Source: Tsuneonella litorea
GTDB lineage: Bacteria > Pseudomonadota > Alphaproteobacteria > Sphingomonadales > Sphingomonadaceae
Reading direction: 5' to 3'
Assembly: GCF_025154015.1 (NCBI RefSeq)
Contig: NZ_JAOAMV010000004.1
Coordinates: forward strand, 62,001 to 126,000
Length of the DNA stretch: 64,000 bases
Shown here piece after piece: positions 10,317 through 20,434 of this stretch (within the stretch, counting starts at the first letter, position 1; each line of letters starts with the position of its first letter). Made by a program: the position numbers and the translations under genes. Under the pieces are notes generated by a model. That model was not told the origin of the DNA and made no database searches. It was given only the letters and a program-made list of their open reading frames with translations.

Positions 10317-12080
10317 ATGACCGAGACGCTGTCCCAATCGACCATGCTGTCCGATGCGCTGGTGATACTGGGCGCCGCCGGCATCGTCATCCCGGTCTTC
10401 CACCGCTTCCGCATTACTCCGGTGATCGGATTCATCATGATCGGGCTGCTCGTCGGCCCGTTCGGACTGGGCCGCCTCGTTCCGCAGGCGCCGTGGCTCT
10501 ACCATGTCACGATCACCGAGCCCGAGGCGCTCGAGCCGTTCGCCGAGTTCGGCATCGTGCTGCTGCTCTTCACCATCGGCCTCGAACTGTCGTTCAACCG
10601 CCTGTGGGCGATGCGGCGCCTCGTCTTCGGGCTCGGCGCGCTCGAACTGCTGATCATCGGCGCGCTCCTCGCCCTCGTGCTTTCGATGACCGGGCTCGAA
10701 ACGACACCCGCGTTTGCGCTGGGTTTCGCGCTCGCGCTGTCGTCGACCGCGATCGTGTTGCCCATCTCGGGCACGTCGAGCCCGGTGGGCCGGGCGGCGC
10801 TGTCGATGCTGCTGTTCGAGGACATCGCGATCGTGCCGATCATCTTCGTGCTCGGCGCGCTCGCCCCGTATGCCCAGTCGGAAGGGTGGGAGGGCCTTGT
10901 CGGCACCCTGTGGCAGGGGTTGCTGGTAGTCGTCGCGTTGCTGGTCGTCGGACGGATGCTCCTCCCCCGGCTGTTCGCGCAGGCGGCGCGCACGAAGAGC
11001 CCCGAACTGTTCCTCGCGGCAAGCCTCCTGGTGGTGATGGGCGCCAGCCTCGCCACCGCCGCGACCGGGCTGTCTCCCATCGTCGGCGCGCTGATCGCGG
11101 GCCTGCTTATCGCCGAAACCGAATATCACGGCGAGGTGGAAGGGATCATCGAGCCGTTCAAGGGGCTCGCTCTCGGGATCTTCCTGATCACCGTGGGGAT
11201 GAGCATCGACCTCGCGAAAGTCTGGGCCCAGGCCGGTTCGATCGCCCTGGCGGTGCTGGGGGTCCTGGTGCTCAAGGCTATCGTGACCAGCGTGCTCCTG
11301 CGGCTGATGGGCGCGCGGCGCAGCACTGCTGCCGAAACGGGCGTGCTGATGGCGTCGCCCAGCGAAACCACGCTGATCGTCCTTTCCGCGGCGACCGCGG
11401 CACTGTTGATCGACCGGGATACCGCCCAGTTCTGGCAGATCGTGACCGCACTCGGCCTGACGGTCACGCCGCTGCTCGCGCGGCTCGGCCGGACCGTCGC
11501 GCGGCGGGTCGAACCGGTGCCGGAAATCGACGAAGGCAGCGGCACAGCACCGCGCGTGATCGTCATCGGGATCGGCCGGGTGGGCCGCCTGGTGGCCGAT
11601 ATGCTCGAAGTCCACGGCAAGCCCTACATCGCTATCGACAGCGACGCCGACATGATCGAGCGCGCCCGGCGCAAGGGATACCAGGCGACCTTCGGCGACG
11701 CCGGGCGCGGCAATGCGCTCGACCGGCTGGGGATCAACACGGCGCCGGCAGTCATCCTCACGATGGACGAACCCGTGCTGGCGCAGCGGCTGACCAGCAA
11801 GCTGCGCAAGGAGCATCCCGACCTGCCGATCATCGTCCGCGCGCGCGACCTCGCCCACGCAACCCGGCTCTACCGCGCGGGCGCCAGCCACGCGGTCCCC
11901 GAAACGCTCGAAAGCTCGCTGCAACTGAGCGAGGCGGTGCTGGTCGACCTGGGCGTCGCCATGGGTCCGGTCATCGCCTCGATCCACGAGAAGCGGGACG
12001 AGTTCCGGGCCCTGCTGCAGAGCGAAGCCGCGCTCGACCACAGGCCCAAGCTGCGCACTGGCGCGCAGGACCTCGGATAG
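10317..12080 (+). CDS. CPA2-family cation:proton antiporter with TrkA-N domain (KefB/YbaL-like)
   Basis: 587 residues. About residues 1-390 form a run of hydrophobic helices of the Na+/H+ exchanger fold (VIPVFHRFRITPVIGFIMIGLLVGP, EFGIVLLLFTIGLELS, ALALSSTAIVLP). From about 398 there is a Rossmann TrkA-N/RCK domain (VIVIGIGRVGRLVADML) that binds nucleotide and gates the pore in related proteins. Likely exports K+ or Na+ in exchange for protons at the inner membrane. The family resemblance is closest to YbaL/RosB-type proteins; the glutathione-linked regulation of true KefB/KefC cannot be assumed. A small gene follows 40 bp downstream. Confidence 0.9.
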   Translation: MTETLSQSTMLSDALVILGAAGIVIPVFHRFRITPVIGFIMIGLLVGPFGLGRLVPQAPWLYHVTITEPEALEPFAEFGIVLLLFTIGLELSFNRLWAMRRLVFGLGALELLIIGALLALVLSMTGLETTPAFALGFALALSSTAIVLPISGTSSPVGRAALSMLLFEDIAIVPIIFVLGALAPYAQSEGWEGLVGTLWQGLLVVVALLVVGRMLLPRLFAQAARTKSPELFLAASLLVVMGASLATAATGLSPIVGALIAGLLIAETEYHGEVEGIIEPFKGLALGIFLITVGMSIDLAKVWAQAGSIALAVLGVLVLKAIVTSVLLRLMGARRSTAAETGVLMASPSETTLIVLSAATAALLIDRDTAQFWQIVTALGLTVTPLLARLGRTVARRVEPVPEIDEGSGTAPRVIVIGIGRVGRLVADMLEVHGKPYIAIDSDADMIERARRKGYQATFGDAGRGNALDRLGINTAPAVILTMDEPVLAQRLTSKLRKEHPDLPIIVRARDLAHATRLYRAGASHAVPETLESSLQLSEAVLVDLGVAMGPVIASIHEKRDEFRALLQSEAALDHRPKLRTGAQDLG

Positions 12081-12120
12081 ATCGCGCCCTTCGTCCGTTG
12101 GTCAGGGGAAGGAGACGATC

Positions 12121-12285
12121 ATGAGCGACATCAAGCAACGCCCCGACGCCGCCCCCAAGGAACAATCGGGCGAGGAGAAGGGACCGATCAAGGGTCCGCA
12201 GCGCACCGGCGACGTCACCCAGGAGAAGGACACCGCGCGCGGCAGCGGTCCCGCCACCCGCAACGCGAGCGGCAATCGCGGTTGA
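12121..12285 (+). CDS. small hydrophilic protein, 54 residues
   Basis: An ATG at 12121 preceded by AAGGAG at 12107-12112 opens a 54-codon frame ending in TGA. The product is highly charged and rich in Gly, Pro, Lys and Glu (MSDIKQRPDAAPKEQSGEEK, then repeated KGP-like segments and GSGPATRNASGNRG), without hydrophobic core, so it is probably disordered. It follows the antiporter by 40 bp on the same strand and may be cotranscribed. I recognise no family. The clean ribosome site is the main support that it is real. Confidence 0.6.
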   Translation: MSDIKQRPDAAPKEQSGEEKGPIKGPQRTGDVTQEKDTARGSGPATRNASGNRG

Positions 12286-12302
12286 TCCGCAGGATGTGAC
12301 CG

Positions 12303-14972
12303 TCAGGCGGTAGCGGCCTCGCTCGCCAGCGCGGCACGCACCGCCGCGATCGCTTCGGCGCCCTTGCTGCCGTCGGGGCCGCCGCCCTGCGCCATGTCGG
12401 GGCGACCGCCCCCGCCCTTGCCGCCGAGCGCCTCGACGCCGGCGCGTACCAGGTCGACCGCGCTGACCTTGCCGGTAAGGTCGTCGGTGACGGCCGCCGC
12501 GATCGCGGCCTTGCCGTCGTTCACCGCGACGATCGCCGCGACGCCCGAGCCGAGCCGCTGTTTCGCTTCGTCGAGCAGGCCGCGCAGCGCCTTCGCCTCG
12601 AGCCCTTCGATCACCTGGCCAGAGAACTTCACGCCGGCGATGTCTTCCTCGGCATCGGCCGTCTTGCCCGCGCCGCCCCCGCCGAGCGCCAGCGCCTTTT
12701 TCGCTTCGGCGAGTTCCCGCTCGAGCCGCTTGCGCTCGTCGAGCAGCGCGGCGATGCGCCCTGGCACTTCCTCGGGCGTCGCGCGGATCGCGGCGGCCGC
12801 GTCCTTCAGCGCGTCCTCGCGGTGGACGAGCCACTGGCGCGCCGCCTCGCCGGTCAGCGCCTCGATCCGCCGCACGCCCGAACTTACCGCGCTTTCGGAA
12901 ACGATGCGCAGCAGCCCGATGTCGCCGGTGGCGCGAACGTGGGTGCCGCCGCACAGCTCGACCGAGTAATTTCGCTCCCCGTCGCGCTTGCGGCCCATGC
13001 TGAGCACGCGGACCTCGTCGCCGTACTTCTCGCCGAACAGCGCCATCGCGCCGGCGGCGATGGCATCGTCAGGGCTCATCAGTCGCGTCGTCACGGCCTC
13101 GTTCGCGCGGATCTCGGCGTTCACCTCGGCCTCGATCGCGGCGATGTCCTCTGCGGAGAGCGGCTTGGGGTGCGAGAAGTCGAACCGGAAGCGATCCTCA
13201 GCGACGAGCGAGCCCTTCTGGGTGACGTGGTCGCCGAGCCGGTGGCGCAGCGCCGCGTGGACGAGGTGGGTGGCCGAATGGTTCGCCCTGATCCGGTCGC
13301 GACGGTCGGCATCGACCCACAGGTGGACCACGTCGCCGACCTTGATCGTGCCCGCCTCGATCGTCCCGTGATGCGCGTGCAGGCGCCCGAGCGGCTTGGA
13401 GGTGTCCGAAACAGCGATCTTGAGGCCGTCGGGCGTGGTAATGGTGCCCGCGTCGCCGGTCTGGCCGCCACTCTCTCCGTAGAACGGGGTCTGGTTGGTG
13501 AGCACGACGACCGCGTCGCCCGCCCCCGCCGTTTCGATCTCGGCGCCGTCCTTGACCAGCGCGACAACGCGGCCCTCGCCCTCGGTCGAGCTGTAGCCGG
13601 TGAACTCGGTCGCGCCCTCGCGTTCGGCGATATCGAACCACAGGTCGCCATCGACGGCCTGCCCGCTGCCCTTCCACGCGGCGCGCGCGGCGGCTTTCTG
13701 GCGCGCCATCGCCGCGTCGAAACCCGCACGATCGACCGCGATGCCGCGGCTGCGCAGCGCATCCTCGGTCAGGTCATAGGGAAAGCCGTAGGTATCGTAG
13801 AGCTTGAAGGCGGTGTCGCCGTCGAGCTCGCCGCCTTCAGCCATGTCGCCGGTGGCCTCGTCGAGCAGCCTGAGGCCGTTCGCCAGCGTGCGGCGGAACT
13901 GGGTCTCCTCGCGTTCGAGCGTCTCCTCGATCAGCGGCTGCGCGCGGCCGAGTTCCGGATAGGCCTGTCCCATCTCGGCGACGAGCGCGGGCACCAGCCG
14001 GTGCATCAGCGGCTCCTTCGCCCCGATCAGGTGCGCGTGCCGCATCGCGCGGCGCATGATCCGGCGCAGGACGTATCCGCGCCCCTCGTTCGAAGGCAGG
14101 ACCCCGTCGGCAAGCAGGAAGCTGGTCGAGCGCAGGTGATCGGCGATCACCCGGTGGCTGGCCTTGGCATCGCCCTCGGCGCGCACGCCGGTCAGGCTCT
14201 CGCTCGCCGCGATCAGTTCCTTGAAGGTGTCGGTATCGTAGTTGTCGGGCACGCCCTGCATGACCGCGGCGATACGCTCGAGTCCCATGCCGGTATCGAT
14301 GCTCGGCTTCGGCAGGTCGGCGACGATCTCGTCGGCCGCCTGCTCGTACTGCATGAACACGAGGTTCCAGATCTCGACGAAACGGTCGCCGTCCTCGTCC
14401 GGGCTTCCGGGAGGACCGCCGAAGATGTGGTCGCCATGGTCGTAGAAGATCTCGGAACAAGGGCCGCAGGGTCCGTCGGAGCCCATCGCCCAGAAATTAT
14501 CCTTGGTCGGGATGCGGATGATCCGCGCCTCGGGCAGCCCGCTGATCCTGCGCCAGAGATCGAACGCCTCGTCATCGGTGTGATAGACGGTCGCGGTCAG
14601 CCGTTCGGGATCGAGGCCCCATTCCTTCGTCAGCAGCGTCCACGCATGGGTGATCGCCTGTTCCTTGAAATAGTCCCCGAAGCTGAAGTTGCCGAGCATC
14701 TCGAAGAAGGTGTGGTGCCGTGCGGTGTAGCCGACGTTGTCGAGGTCATTGTGCTTGCCGCCCGCGCGCACGCACTTCTGGCTGCTCGTCGCAGTCGGGC
14801 TCGGCGGGGTCTCGAGCCCGGTGAAGACGTTCTTGAAGGGCACCATGCCCGCGTTCACGAACATCAGCGTCGGGTCGTTGTACGGCACCAACGGCGCGCT
14901 GGGCACGACACGGTGGCCCGCAGACGCGAAGAAATCGAGGAAGCTGCGGCGGATATCGTTGGTCGAGGTCAT
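12303..14972 (-). CDS. alaS: alanyl-tRNA synthetase
   Basis: 889 residues, full length for AlaRS. It attaches alanine to tRNA-Ala. The order is: class II catalytic core from the N terminus ([55 protein letters not shown]), tRNA-recognition helices, the editing domain with [11 protein letters not shown] (HxxxH zinc site) and CGGTH, and the C-Ala oligomerisation domain ending in a glycine-rich [16 protein letters not shown] segment. It stands alone between the small gene at 12121 (convergent) and the methyltransferase upstream. Confidence 0.98.
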   Translation of the reverse strand: MTSTNDIRRSFLDFFASAGHRVVPSAPLVPYNDPTLMFVNAGMVPFKNVFTGLETPPSPTATSSQKCVRAGGKHNDLDNVGYTARHHTFFEMLGNFSFGDYFKEQAITHAWTLLTKEWGLDPERLTATVYHTDDEAFDLWRRISGLPEARIIRIPTKDNFWAMGSDGPCGPCSEIFYDHGDHIFGGPPGSPDEDGDRFVEIWNLVFMQYEQAADEIVADLPKPSIDTGMGLERIAAVMQGVPDNYDTDTFKELIAASESLTGVRAEGDAKASHRVIADHLRSTSFLLADGVLPSNEGRGYVLRRIMRRAMRHAHLIGAKEPLMHRLVPALVAEMGQAYPELGRAQPLIEETLEREETQFRRTLANGLRLLDEATGDMAEGGELDGDTAFKLYDTYGFPYDLTEDALRSRGIAVDRAGFDAAMARQKAAARAAWKGSGQAVDGDLWFDIAEREGATEFTGYSSTEGEGRVVALVKDGAEIETAGAGDAVVVLTNQTPFYGESGGQTGDAGTITTPDGLKIAVSDTSKPLGRLHAHHGTIEAGTIKVGDVVHLWVDADRRDRIRANHSATHLVHAALRHRLGDHVTQKGSLVAEDRFRFDFSHPKPLSAEDIAAIEAEVNAEIRANEAVTTRLMSPDDAIAAGAMALFGEKYGDEVRVLSMGRKRDGERNYSVELCGGTHVRATGDIGLLRIVSESAVSSGVRRIEALTGEAARQWLVHREDALKDAAAAIRATPEEVPGRIAALLDERKRLERELAEAKKALALGGGGAGKTADAEEDIAGVKFSGQVIEGLEAKALRGLLDEAKQRLGSGVAAIVAVNDGKAAIAAAVTDDLTGKVSAVDLVRAGVEALGGKGGGGRPDMAQGGGPDGSKGAEAIAAVRAALASEAATA

Positions 14973-15047
14973 GGCTCACCGCAGGTAATTGCTGCGTGCG
15001 CGAGCGACAAGCGAATTACGGTCGAATGATGGCAACGCGGAAAAAGG

Positions 15048-15872
15048 TCAATCGGTGCGCGCGCTGACGATCCATGCCGCGGCGGGAAGCGCCACGATCG
15101 AGCCGTCGCGGTACCCGGCAAGGAATGCCTCCAGCCGCCCGACGAACACCGCCCGCTCATCGGGGTCAAGCTCGGCGGCCGCGGCCGCCGCGGGACCGAT
15201 CGCGAGGAAATAGGTCAACGCATCGCTCACCGGGTCGCCGCCCGCGCCAGCGACATAGGCATAGTCTATCCTGTCGAACGCGACGTCGCGCCAGTTGGCG
15301 CCGGCCAGGATCGCCTCGACATAGGCTCGGTCAGCAAAGGCGAACGGACCCGGAGCGCCAGGATCCGGCGCAGCGATCCTTCCCGGCGGGATAAGGTCGG
15401 CGATGCGGCTCGCCCAGGGATTCTCGCGACGATCGCGAAAGCACGAGAACAGGAGGCGGCCACCGGTAACCATCTGCGCGCGCAGGTGGGCGAACGCCGC
15501 CATCGGATCGGGGAAGAACATGACCCCGTGGCGCGATACGATCAGGTCGGGCGCCTGTTGCGGAACCGACCATTCCGCGGCGTCGGCACATTCGAAGCTG
15601 GCGTTACGCAGCCGCGCCCCCCGCTCGCGCGCAACGGCAACGAGTTGTTCGCTCACGTCGATACCGACGACCTGGGCATCCCCGTGTTCGCGCGCAAGGG
15701 CTAGGGACAGTTCGCCTGCGCCGCAACCGACATCGAGCACGCGCGTGACCGGCCCTCGGCGGGCCCCGTCGAGGAGGCGGTGGGTGATTTCGGCGAAGCT
15801 GCGGTCGGTGCGCCGCCATTCCTCAGCCCATTTGCGGCCCGTACGGCCTTCCCAGTCGCGACGGTCCGTCAT
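15048..15872 (-). CDS. class I SAM-dependent methyltransferase
   Basis: 274 residues with a canonical SAM site: VLDVGCGAGELSLALA (motif I), VVGIDVSEQLVAVARERG (motif II region) and DLIVSRHGVMFFPDPMAAFAHL (motif IV/post). The N terminus DWEGRTGRKWAEEWRRTDRSF is typical of a group of small-molecule methyltransferases related to UbiE/COQ5; the substrate is not predictable. I chose ATG 15872 because AAGGATCGGGG precedes it; an in-frame ATG 45 nt upstream lacks such a site. It lies 75 bp upstream of alaS on the same strand. Confidence 0.8.
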   Translation of the reverse strand: MTDRRDWEGRTGRKWAEEWRRTDRSFAEITHRLLDGARRGPVTRVLDVGCGAGELSLALAREHGDAQVVGIDVSEQLVAVARERGARLRNASFECADAAEWSVPQQAPDLIVSRHGVMFFPDPMAAFAHLRAQMVTGGRLLFSCFRDRRENPWASRIADLIPPGRIAAPDPGAPGPFAFADRAYVEAILAGANWRDVAFDRIDYAYVAGAGGDPVSDALTYFLAIGPAAAAAAELDPDERAVFVGRLEAFLAGYRDGSIVALPAAAWIVSARTD

Positions 15873-16021
15873 GAGCCCCCGATCCTTCGGTGGTTGCGTG
15901 GCACGAGGCAGTAACACGCGCTATCGGAAGGGGATACGGAAAAGCCGGTGCGGTCGCCCGGGGGCACCCGCACCGGCATTCCGGTTCAACAGGAGCGCGC
16001 GGCGGCACCCCTGCTTGAGGA

Positions 16022-17092
16022 TCAGGCGTCGTCGTCCGCGTCCGGACCCGTCATCATCTCCTCGGCGACGGCGTCGGTCCGGCCGCGGATCGCGGCTTCC
16101 AACCTGTCGCAAACTTCGGGGTTTTCCTTGAGGTAGGTCTTGGCGTTCTCGCGCCCCTGGCCGATGCGGATCGAATCGTAGCTGAACCACGATCCCGACT
16201 TCTCGACGAGGCCGGCCTTGACGCCGAGATCGAGTATCTCGCCGATCTTCGAGATTCCCTCGCCGTACATGATGTCGAATTCGACCTGCTTGAACGGGGG
16301 AGCGACCTTGTTCTTGACGACCTTAACCCGCGTCGAGTTGCCGATGATCTCGTCGCGGTCCTTGATCTGGCCCGTGCGGCGGATGTCGAGCCGGACCGAG
16401 GCATAGAACTTGAGCGCGTTGCCGCCGGTCGTCGTCTCGGGATTGCCGTACATTACGCCGATCTTCATGCGCAGCTGGTTGATGAAGATCACCATGCACT
16501 TCGACCGGTTGATCGAGCCGGTGAGCTTGCGCAGCGACTGGCTCATCAGCCGGGCCTGGAGGCCAACGTGGCTGTCGCCCATCTCGCCCTCGATCTCGGC
16601 CCGGGGGACCAGCGCAGCGACCGAATCGACCACCAGCACGTCGATCGCGTTCGAGCGCACGAGGGTATCGGTGATCTCGAGCGCCTGCTCGCCGGTATCG
16701 GGCTGCGAAACGATCAGCTCGTCGATGTTGACGCCCAGCTTGCGGGCATAGACGGGGTCGAGCGCGTGTTCCGCGTCGACGAAGGCCGCAGTCCCGCCGT
16801 TCTTCTGCGCCTCGGCGATAACGTGAAGCGCCAGCGTGGTCTTGCCCGAGCTTTCGGGGCCGTAGACCTCGATCACGCGGCCCTTGGGCAGGCCGCCCAC
16901 GCCCAGCGCGATGTCGAGTCCGAGGGAACCGGTCGAGATCGTCTCGACCTGCATGGCTTCCTTCTGCCCCAGCCGCATCGCCGAACCCTTGCCGAATGCA
17001 CGGTCGATCTGGGCGAGTGCGGCGTCGAGCGCCTTTTGACGGTCCGTATCCAAGTTCTTGTCTTCCACCAGCTTGAGGTTCGAAGCCGCCAT
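16022..17092 (-). CDS. recA: recombinase RecA
   Basis: 356 residues, full length. RecA forms filaments on single-stranded DNA, drives strand exchange and triggers LexA self-cleavage. Visible are [14 protein letters not shown], the Walker [11 protein letters not shown], the Walker [12 protein letters not shown]2-loop sequences ([22 protein letters not shown]) and the acidic tail ending in [11 protein letters not shown] 17092 is used because AAAGGG precedes it and the sequence matches the usual [12 protein letters not shown]-type N terminus; an upstream ATG at 17149 would add 19 unlikely residues. A LexA site sits 90 bp upstream. Confidence 0.98.
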   Translation of the reverse strand: MAASNLKLVEDKNLDTDRQKALDAALAQIDRAFGKGSAMRLGQKEAMQVETISTGSLGLDIALGVGGLPKGRVIEVYGPESSGKTTLALHVIAEAQKNGGTAAFVDAEHALDPVYARKLGVNIDELIVSQPDTGEQALEITDTLVRSNAIDVLVVDSVAALVPRAEIEGEMGDSHVGLQARLMSQSLRKLTGSINRSKCMVIFINQLRMKIGVMYGNPETTTGGNALKFYASVRLDIRRTGQIKDRDEIIGNSTRVKVVKNKVAPPFKQVEFDIMYGEGISKIGEILDLGVKAGLVEKSGSWFSYDSIRIGQGRENAKTYLKENPEVCDRLEAAIRGRTDAVAEEMMTGPDADDDA

Positions 17093-17181
17093 GACACACC
17101 CTTTCGCGTTTTGCCTAGACCCGCCGGCAATCCGGGGGTCACCTGTCACCCGAAGGACGATGTATCTGGTTTGTTCCGCAA

Positions 17182-17196
17182 GAACAAGTGGGGAAC
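17182..17196 (-). promoter_or_regulatory. SOS box (LexA operator) of recA
   Basis: The plus strand reads GAAC-N7-GAAC; on the recA strand this is GTTC-CCCACTT-GTTC, an exact match to the alphaproteobacterial LexA direct repeat GTTC-N7-GTTC. It lies about 90 bp upstream of the recA start, a position consistent with promoter overlap. Confidence 0.85.
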
Positions 17197-17224
17197 GAAT
17201 TTTTTTGCGACCCGGGCCGAACCC

Positions 17225-18826
17225 TCATTCGTCGACGATCGTCCACGCCAGTTCGCGGCGGCCGTTGGCCGCAACGGTCGTCTCGTAAATCCGCGCGCCG
17301 TCCTTGATCCGCGTGCCCTTGAGGCCCGCCACCTTCGCCGCGGCGCCGCCGAGGGTCACGCGCAGCTTGACCGGTGACGGGTTCGCGTTGGTCACGACGA
17401 GCTTCATCGGCACCCGGTCGCCCGGCCTGCGCCGGTCGGCTTCGTCCGCCGTCGAACACGCCGCGAATACCTGCGCGCTTTCACCCACGGCGATCTCCAC
17501 GTCCTGTCCCGCCGCGTAGTCGCGCAGGCGATCCTCGCCCACGAGCAGTTCGCCCGCGGGACCCGATTCGAACACGGTGACCCCCCCGGTCGGCAGCGCC
17601 GGACCCAAGCCGTGGTGCGTGTCGTTCACGGTCGCAAGCAATCTCCCGGCCGGCCGTGGATCGCCATCGCTGGCCTGCCACGGCGCACAATAGGTCGTGT
17701 GCCATAGCTGCGCATCGACCCGGTCCCTTTCGAGGAAAGCGATCTGCTTCTGGCTCTGGGCAGCGAGCGTCACCCGCTCGGGCACGCGGTAGAGCTTGAG
17801 GTCGCCGAGGTCCTCTTCCTTCGCGATCATCGCGGCCTTTGCCATCCGCGAGCCGGTGACCATGATCGGAAGCCCTCGCGTATCGGCGCCTTCCAGCATC
17901 ACCGGCGCAGCCATTGGCGGAGGCGGCGGAGGCGGCGGAGGGTATGGTCCGCCGCCGTAATAGGGCACCGGCGATCCTGCCGCCGTGCTGCCGAGCGGAT
18001 AGCAGAGGAGCTGCAGCGGCCGGCCTTTCGGCGGGTCGGCGAGTGCCGCGTAGTCGCTCGTCACCCGCAGCCTGCCCGCAACCGCCAGGAGCTCCGCCTC
18101 GGGAAAGCTCTGGCCATTGTCGTTGACGAGCGTCAGCCAGCTCGTCAGGCGCAACCTGGCGTCATCGGCCGAGCCGCCCCCGGCGAGGGTCGCGACGTAA
18201 TGCGCCTGCCAGTCGAAACCCCATGACAGGTAGGTCAGCGTCACGGTGTAGGTGCCCCCTTGCGGGCTTGCGGTATCGATCGAATAGACCGGCTTCGCGG
18301 AGAGACCGGCGGGCACTTGGTCGAACGAAAGTTTCTCCGGCAGGCCCGAGCAGCGCACCGACTCGAACCCGCTGCCCGTCTGGAGCACGAGGCCGCCATC
18401 GGCGCGGCTGCGCACGATCGCCGATTCGCTCGTCTCGCGTCCGGTTGCGGGATCAGTCCGGGTAATCGTGACCCGGTTGCCAAGTGTCCCGTCGACGAGC
18501 GCGCCGGGGCTGAGCAGGTCGGCGTTGCGGTTCTTCTCGATCGTGCCGCCCGGAAGCCCGGTGACGATCGCGGTGACCGCGACCATGCCTTCCGACACGC
18601 CTTCGAAACGGATCGTCGATTCGCCCGCCGGCAGGGTGACCTGCCGGGTTTCGCTGATCATCGCGAAGCCGCGCGGCCAGTCGCGGCGCATCGCCTCGTC
18701 CGGGCCCCGGTTCGGGTCGCGGTAGACTGTGACCGACAGGTTCGACGGGGCCGCCGCATCGACCGGCTCGCGCGCCAGGCCCGGCGACGCGCACGTCAAC
18801 AGCAGGTACAGGAGGGCGCGGCGCAT
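17225..18826 (-). CDS. secreted DUF4139-domain protein (downstream paralogue)
   Basis: 533 residues with a cleavable signal peptide (ALLYLLLTCASPGLA). It has the DUF4139 layout: an N-terminal beta domain (LSVTVYRDPN ... STIRFEGVSEGMVAVTAIV), a PVYSIDTASPQGGTYTVTLTYLSWGFDWQ-type core, a proline-rich linker with nine consecutive Pro around residue 300, and a C-terminal beta region ending in ANGRRELAWTIVDE. The molecular function of DUF4139 is not known. It begins 11 bp after the stop of a second DUF4139 gene, so the two are an operon of tandem paralogues. Two Cys at the C-terminal domain (CAPW, CSTAD) might form a disulfide. Confidence 0.8.
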   Translation of the reverse strand: MRRALLYLLLTCASPGLAREPVDAAAPSNLSVTVYRDPNRGPDEAMRRDWPRGFAMISETRQVTLPAGESTIRFEGVSEGMVAVTAIVTGLPGGTIEKNRNADLLSPGALVDGTLGNRVTITRTDPATGRETSESAIVRSRADGGLVLQTGSGFESVRCSGLPEKLSFDQVPAGLSAKPVYSIDTASPQGGTYTVTLTYLSWGFDWQAHYVATLAGGGSADDARLRLTSWLTLVNDNGQSFPEAELLAVAGRLRVTSDYAALADPPKGRPLQLLCYPLGSTAAGSPVPYYGGGPYPPPPPPPPPMAAPVMLEGADTRGLPIMVTGSRMAKAAMIAKEEDLGDLKLYRVPERVTLAAQSQKQIAFLERDRVDAQLWHTTYCAPWQASDGDPRPAGRLLATVNDTHHGLGPALPTGGVTVFESGPAGELLVGEDRLRDYAAGQDVEIAVGESAQVFAACSTADEADRRRPGDRVPMKLVVTNANPSPVKLRVTLGGAAAKVAGLKGTRIKDGARIYETTVAANGRRELAWTIVDE

Positions 18827-18837
18827 CGCCTCGGCTC

Positions 18838-20346
18838 TCAGTACCGCGTTTCGTATGTGACCCGCACTTCGCGCCGGCCGTTGGCCGGGACGGTGACCAG
18901 GTACTTGCGGGTGTCGGCGTTGACCTGCTCGCCCTTAACGTCCTCGCTGGTGACGCGGTAGTCGCGGGTCCACCATCCCCGGTCGAGGCCGCCCTGGATC
19001 AGTTCGACCTCGACCGGCGCGGGCTTGGCATTGGTGAAGGTGTACCGCATCGTCGTGCGCCAGTACTCGACCGCGCGCTCCCGAGTGATCTCTTGCACGA
19101 CATCGCCGTTCTTGATCACGCGATAGCGGGCCGAGGCGTCGTATTCGCCAGGCGTGATCTTCTCGCGGCTGACGACTTCGGCCTGGACGAACACGTCGAA
19201 CGCGTCGCCGGTGGTGAGCGTCAGCCCGCTGCCCATCGGGGTGTGGCCGATGCGGCTCTCGCCGACGAACTGCGGCGTACCCTGCGCATCGCGCTGGTAG
19301 AAGCGCACCGTGCCCGCAGGCAGCGCGTCGCCCAGGCCCTGCTCGCGCGAGGTCGAAAAGGCGATCGCGCTCGCCACGTTCACCGGCTGGTCGTCGCTCG
19401 CCAGCCAGCCCACCGAACGCGCATAGACCTTCTTCGCCGGAACCCCCTGCACGTCGAGGAACCCGACCTGCTTTGTCTGCGCGTTGGCGATCGTGGTGCG
19501 CGCGGGGAGCGGATAGAGGTAGTAATCGCCCAGACGCTCGCGATCGGCTGTCTCGGTGCCGGGGACGAAGCTGCCGCGCGGCGGCGGAGGCGGGGACGAA
19601 CGCCGGTAGGATCGACTGCCGCCGGAAGCAGACGGGCCTCCGGCGACCAGCACGGTTTCCGCTTCGCGGAACGTGGTGCCGGTCTGGTTGGTCAGCGTCA
19701 CCCACCCCTGCATGTCGGTGGTGCCCCGGGCCTCGTCGTACAGCGCGACGTAGTCCGCCGACCAGCCGAGCCCGCCGGTCAGGTAGCGGATCGATGCCGG
19801 CCGCGCGCCGCCCCGATCGCTGTCAACGGTTACCGACAGGGTCGGTCGGGCGCGCAGGTTGGGAGGCACCTGGTCGAAGATCACGCGCACCGGCAGGCCG
19901 TCGTCGCGCAGGACCTCGATGCGGTCCCCGATCTTCACTACGACCCCTCCGGCGGTCGAAAGCACCGTTGCCCGTTCGCGCGTTTCGGCGCCCGTCGCAG
20001 GGTTTGTCCGGATCAGCGTCACGGTCTGGCCGATCGCCTTTTCCATCAGCTTTCCCGGAGTCAGCAAATCGAAGTCGAAGTTCTGTTCGACGATCCCCGC
20101 CCCTGCCGCATTGAAGCTCAGCGTTTCGGGGCGGATCCGGGCCGACACGTCGGGAAACTCGATCCGGCTCCTGCCCCTCGCGATGTCGAGCCGACGCACG
20201 TCCTGCACGAGGGCCAGATCGTTGTTGTAGATCGTCACGGCAAGGTCGCCCTGGGCGCTCGGCTCGGTCGGCGCGGTCTGTGCGAGCCCTGCTGTCGCAA
20301 GACCACTCGCCACAAGGGCAAGGCTGCGGATCCCCGTTCGCGTCAT
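18838..20346 (-). CDS. secreted DUF4139-domain protein (upstream paralogue)
   Basis: 502 residues counted from ATG 20346, which has GGGGAG upstream (an ATG 15 nt earlier lacks spacing). The signal peptide ends near LATAGLAQ. Domain marks are DLAVTIYNNDLALVQDVRRL at the N terminus, FDQVPPNLRARPTLSVTVDS, YLTGGLGWSADYVALYD, TNQTGTTFREAETVLVAGG, a proline-rich linker (SSPPPPPRG) and a C-terminal beta domain ending VPANGRREVRVTYETRY. It shares domain order and end motif with the next gene, so the pair arose by duplication. Location is periplasm or outer surface; activity unknown. Confidence 0.82.
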   Translation of the reverse strand: MTRTGIRSLALVASGLATAGLAQTAPTEPSAQGDLAVTIYNNDLALVQDVRRLDIARGRSRIEFPDVSARIRPETLSFNAAGAGIVEQNFDFDLLTPGKLMEKAIGQTVTLIRTNPATGAETRERATVLSTAGGVVVKIGDRIEVLRDDGLPVRVIFDQVPPNLRARPTLSVTVDSDRGGARPASIRYLTGGLGWSADYVALYDEARGTTDMQGWVTLTNQTGTTFREAETVLVAGGPSASGGSRSYRRSSPPPPPRGSFVPGTETADRERLGDYYLYPLPARTTIANAQTKQVGFLDVQGVPAKKVYARSVGWLASDDQPVNVASAIAFSTSREQGLGDALPAGTVRFYQRDAQGTPQFVGESRIGHTPMGSGLTLTTGDAFDVFVQAEVVSREKITPGEYDASARYRVIKNGDVVQEITRERAVEYWRTTMRYTFTNAKPAPVEVELIQGGLDRGWWTRDYRVTSEDVKGEQVNADTRKYLVTVPANGRREVRVTYETRY

Positions 20347-20434
20347 GAATTCTCCCCTCACGCTACGCTCGAAAGAGCGAATGCCTCAGCTTGATGTGGA
20401 TATAATGTATCATGCATGAATGTCGGCGTCGGCG

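Noticed and set aside
12822-15029. Long plus-strand frame antisense to alaS
   Set aside because: alaS is unmistakable on the other strand and the frame has no recognisable motif.
17914-17946. Microsatellite-like run in the DUF4139 gene
   Set aside because: It encodes the polyproline linker; the codon repetition follows from the protein sequence.
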